From positions 1 to 13,976 of the forward strand of contig CAKQDS010000037.1 of NCBI GenBank assembly GCA_934229535.1: a stretch of 13,976 bases of DNA, in the 5' to 3' direction. Positions 13,736 through 13,976 of this stretch are shown piece after piece. The stretch comes from an uncultured Anaeroplasmataceae bacterium (GTDB taxonomy: Bacteria; Bacillota_I; Bacilli_A; Acholeplasmatales; Anaeroplasmataceae). Made by a program: the position numbers and the translations under genes. The notes beneath the pieces are model-generated. The model made no database searches. It was given only the letters and a program-made list of their open reading frames with translations, and was not told where the DNA came from. The stretch's first letter is position 1. Every line of letters starts with the position of its first letter.

Positions 13736-13767
13736 AAAAAGGTATACCTGCTTAAAACAAGTATACC
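13736..13767 (-). terminator. Rho-independent terminator of asnS
   Basis: On the minus strand GGTATACTTG (13767-13758) pairs with CAGGTATACC (13750-13741) over a 7-base loop. The stem is 10 bp with one G-U pair and is followed by TTTTTATTTG. It stands 21 bases beyond the asnS stop. Confidence 0.9.
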
Positions 13768-13788
13768 ATTCCATTATCAGTATAGATA

Positions 13789-13902
13789 TTAATATTCACA
13801 ATTTTTAGGAGTTCTTGGGAAAGGAATAACATCACGAATGTTTTCAACCCCTGTTAGATACATAATTAATCTTTCAAAGCCCATTCCAAAGCCAGAATGA
13901 AC
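13789..13902 (-). pseudogene. asnS: 3' fragment of asnS (asparaginyl-tRNA synthetase C-terminus)
   Basis: The frame ending at TAA 13791-13789 encodes HSGFGMGFERLI, then MYLTGVENIRDVIPF and PRTPKNCEY. This is the hallmark class II motif 3 and C-terminal end of asparaginyl-tRNA synthetase, whose catalytic Arg lies in GFGMGFER. The residues before HSGFG should be a strand resembling YLDLRRYGSVP; here the frame reads CCRKPV and meets a TAG at 13959-13957, and no other frame restores homology. Only about 37 codons remain. The gene is therefore either cut by a recombination or insertion junction at about 13900-13905, or the sequence there is misassembled. Since asnS is normally essential, a full copy or another arrangement should exist elsewhere. 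The intact terminator behind it argues that this side is the native end. Confidence 0.8.
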
Positions 13903-13942
13903 GGGTTTTCGACAGCAAGATAACAAAATTTTAGTTAAAAAT

Positions 13943-13974
13943 GAGGAGTTTATATACTACGTATATAATTCCTC
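13943..13974. repeat. Imperfect inverted repeat at the window edge
   Basis: The left arm (13943-13957) and right arm (13961-13974) pair as GAGGA/TCCTC plus TTATATAC/GTATATAA, 13 bp in all. A short internal bulge (GT against T) and a 3-base centre (TAC) interrupt them. It has no T-run typical of a terminator. It lies about 40 bp beyond the point where asnS homology ends. Such arms around a short centre are seen in tyrosine-recombinase crossover sites and other protein-binding palindromes; which applies here is unknown. Confidence 0.55.
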
Positions 13975-13976
13975 TT

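Overview
The window comes from an AT-rich, low-GC Gram-positive-type bacterium. Every credible gene lies on the minus strand, so transcription runs from the high-coordinate end to the low. Shine-Dalgarno sites are strong (GGAGG/AGGAG types), terminators are short hairpins followed by U-tracts, and there are three lipoproteins with Mollicutes/Bacilli-like lipoboxes. Tryptophan is read from TGG, so the standard code applies. Of 13 visible stop codons 11 are TAA, 2 TAG and none TGA. A gut Bacilli/Mollicutes-related lineage (RF39, Erysipelotrichales or Acholeplasma-like) is my inference; no rRNA or marker gene here proves it.

Region 1, right edge (13734-13976): the last ~37 codons of asparaginyl-tRNA synthetase (asnS) with its terminator. 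Homology to asnS stops abruptly at about 13902. Beyond it lies non-asnS sequence with a 13-bp-paired inverted repeat at the window edge, which suggests a recombination junction or an assembly break.

Region 2, main operon (13657 down to 5496): one good promoter (TTGTCA-N17-TATAAT with an extended -10) drives six tightly packed genes. In order they are a UgpC/MsmK-type ABC ATPase with an unusual inserted segment, two CUT1-type permeases, a lipoprotein solute-binding protein, a lipoprotein with an intact staphylococcal-nuclease (SNase) domain plus C-terminal beta-rich domains, and a 711-residue lipoprotein with Ig-like domains and a nearly identical tandem-duplicated domain. A terminator closes the unit. 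The layout suggests that extracellular nucleic acid (or another polymer) is cut at the cell surface and its products imported. This is the most interesting functional system in the window.

Region 3 (5478-4315): rlmI-like 23S rRNA m5C methyltransferase, with its ribosome-binding site directly behind the operon terminator.

Region 4 (4243-3141): a two-gene unit of a 78-residue two-helix membrane protein and an AbiEi/DUF6088-like winged-helix protein. It has its own promoter, a hairpin, three 11-bp phased repeats upstream and a strong terminator downstream. No AbiEii nucleotidyltransferase toxin is present.

Region 5 (3101-769): a compact but catalytically complete PTS Enzyme I gene, overlapping by 7 nt a PHP-type histidinol-phosphatase-like gene. 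Neither HPr nor other his genes are in the window.

Region 6 (737-1): a six-helix membrane protein (possibly HdeD/DUF308-like) with its own promoter and terminator, then 92 bp of AT-rich sequence carrying an 11-bp repeat twice. No gene-free stretch exceeds 300 bases; the longest (13517-13788) holds the operon leader, promoter and asnS terminator.
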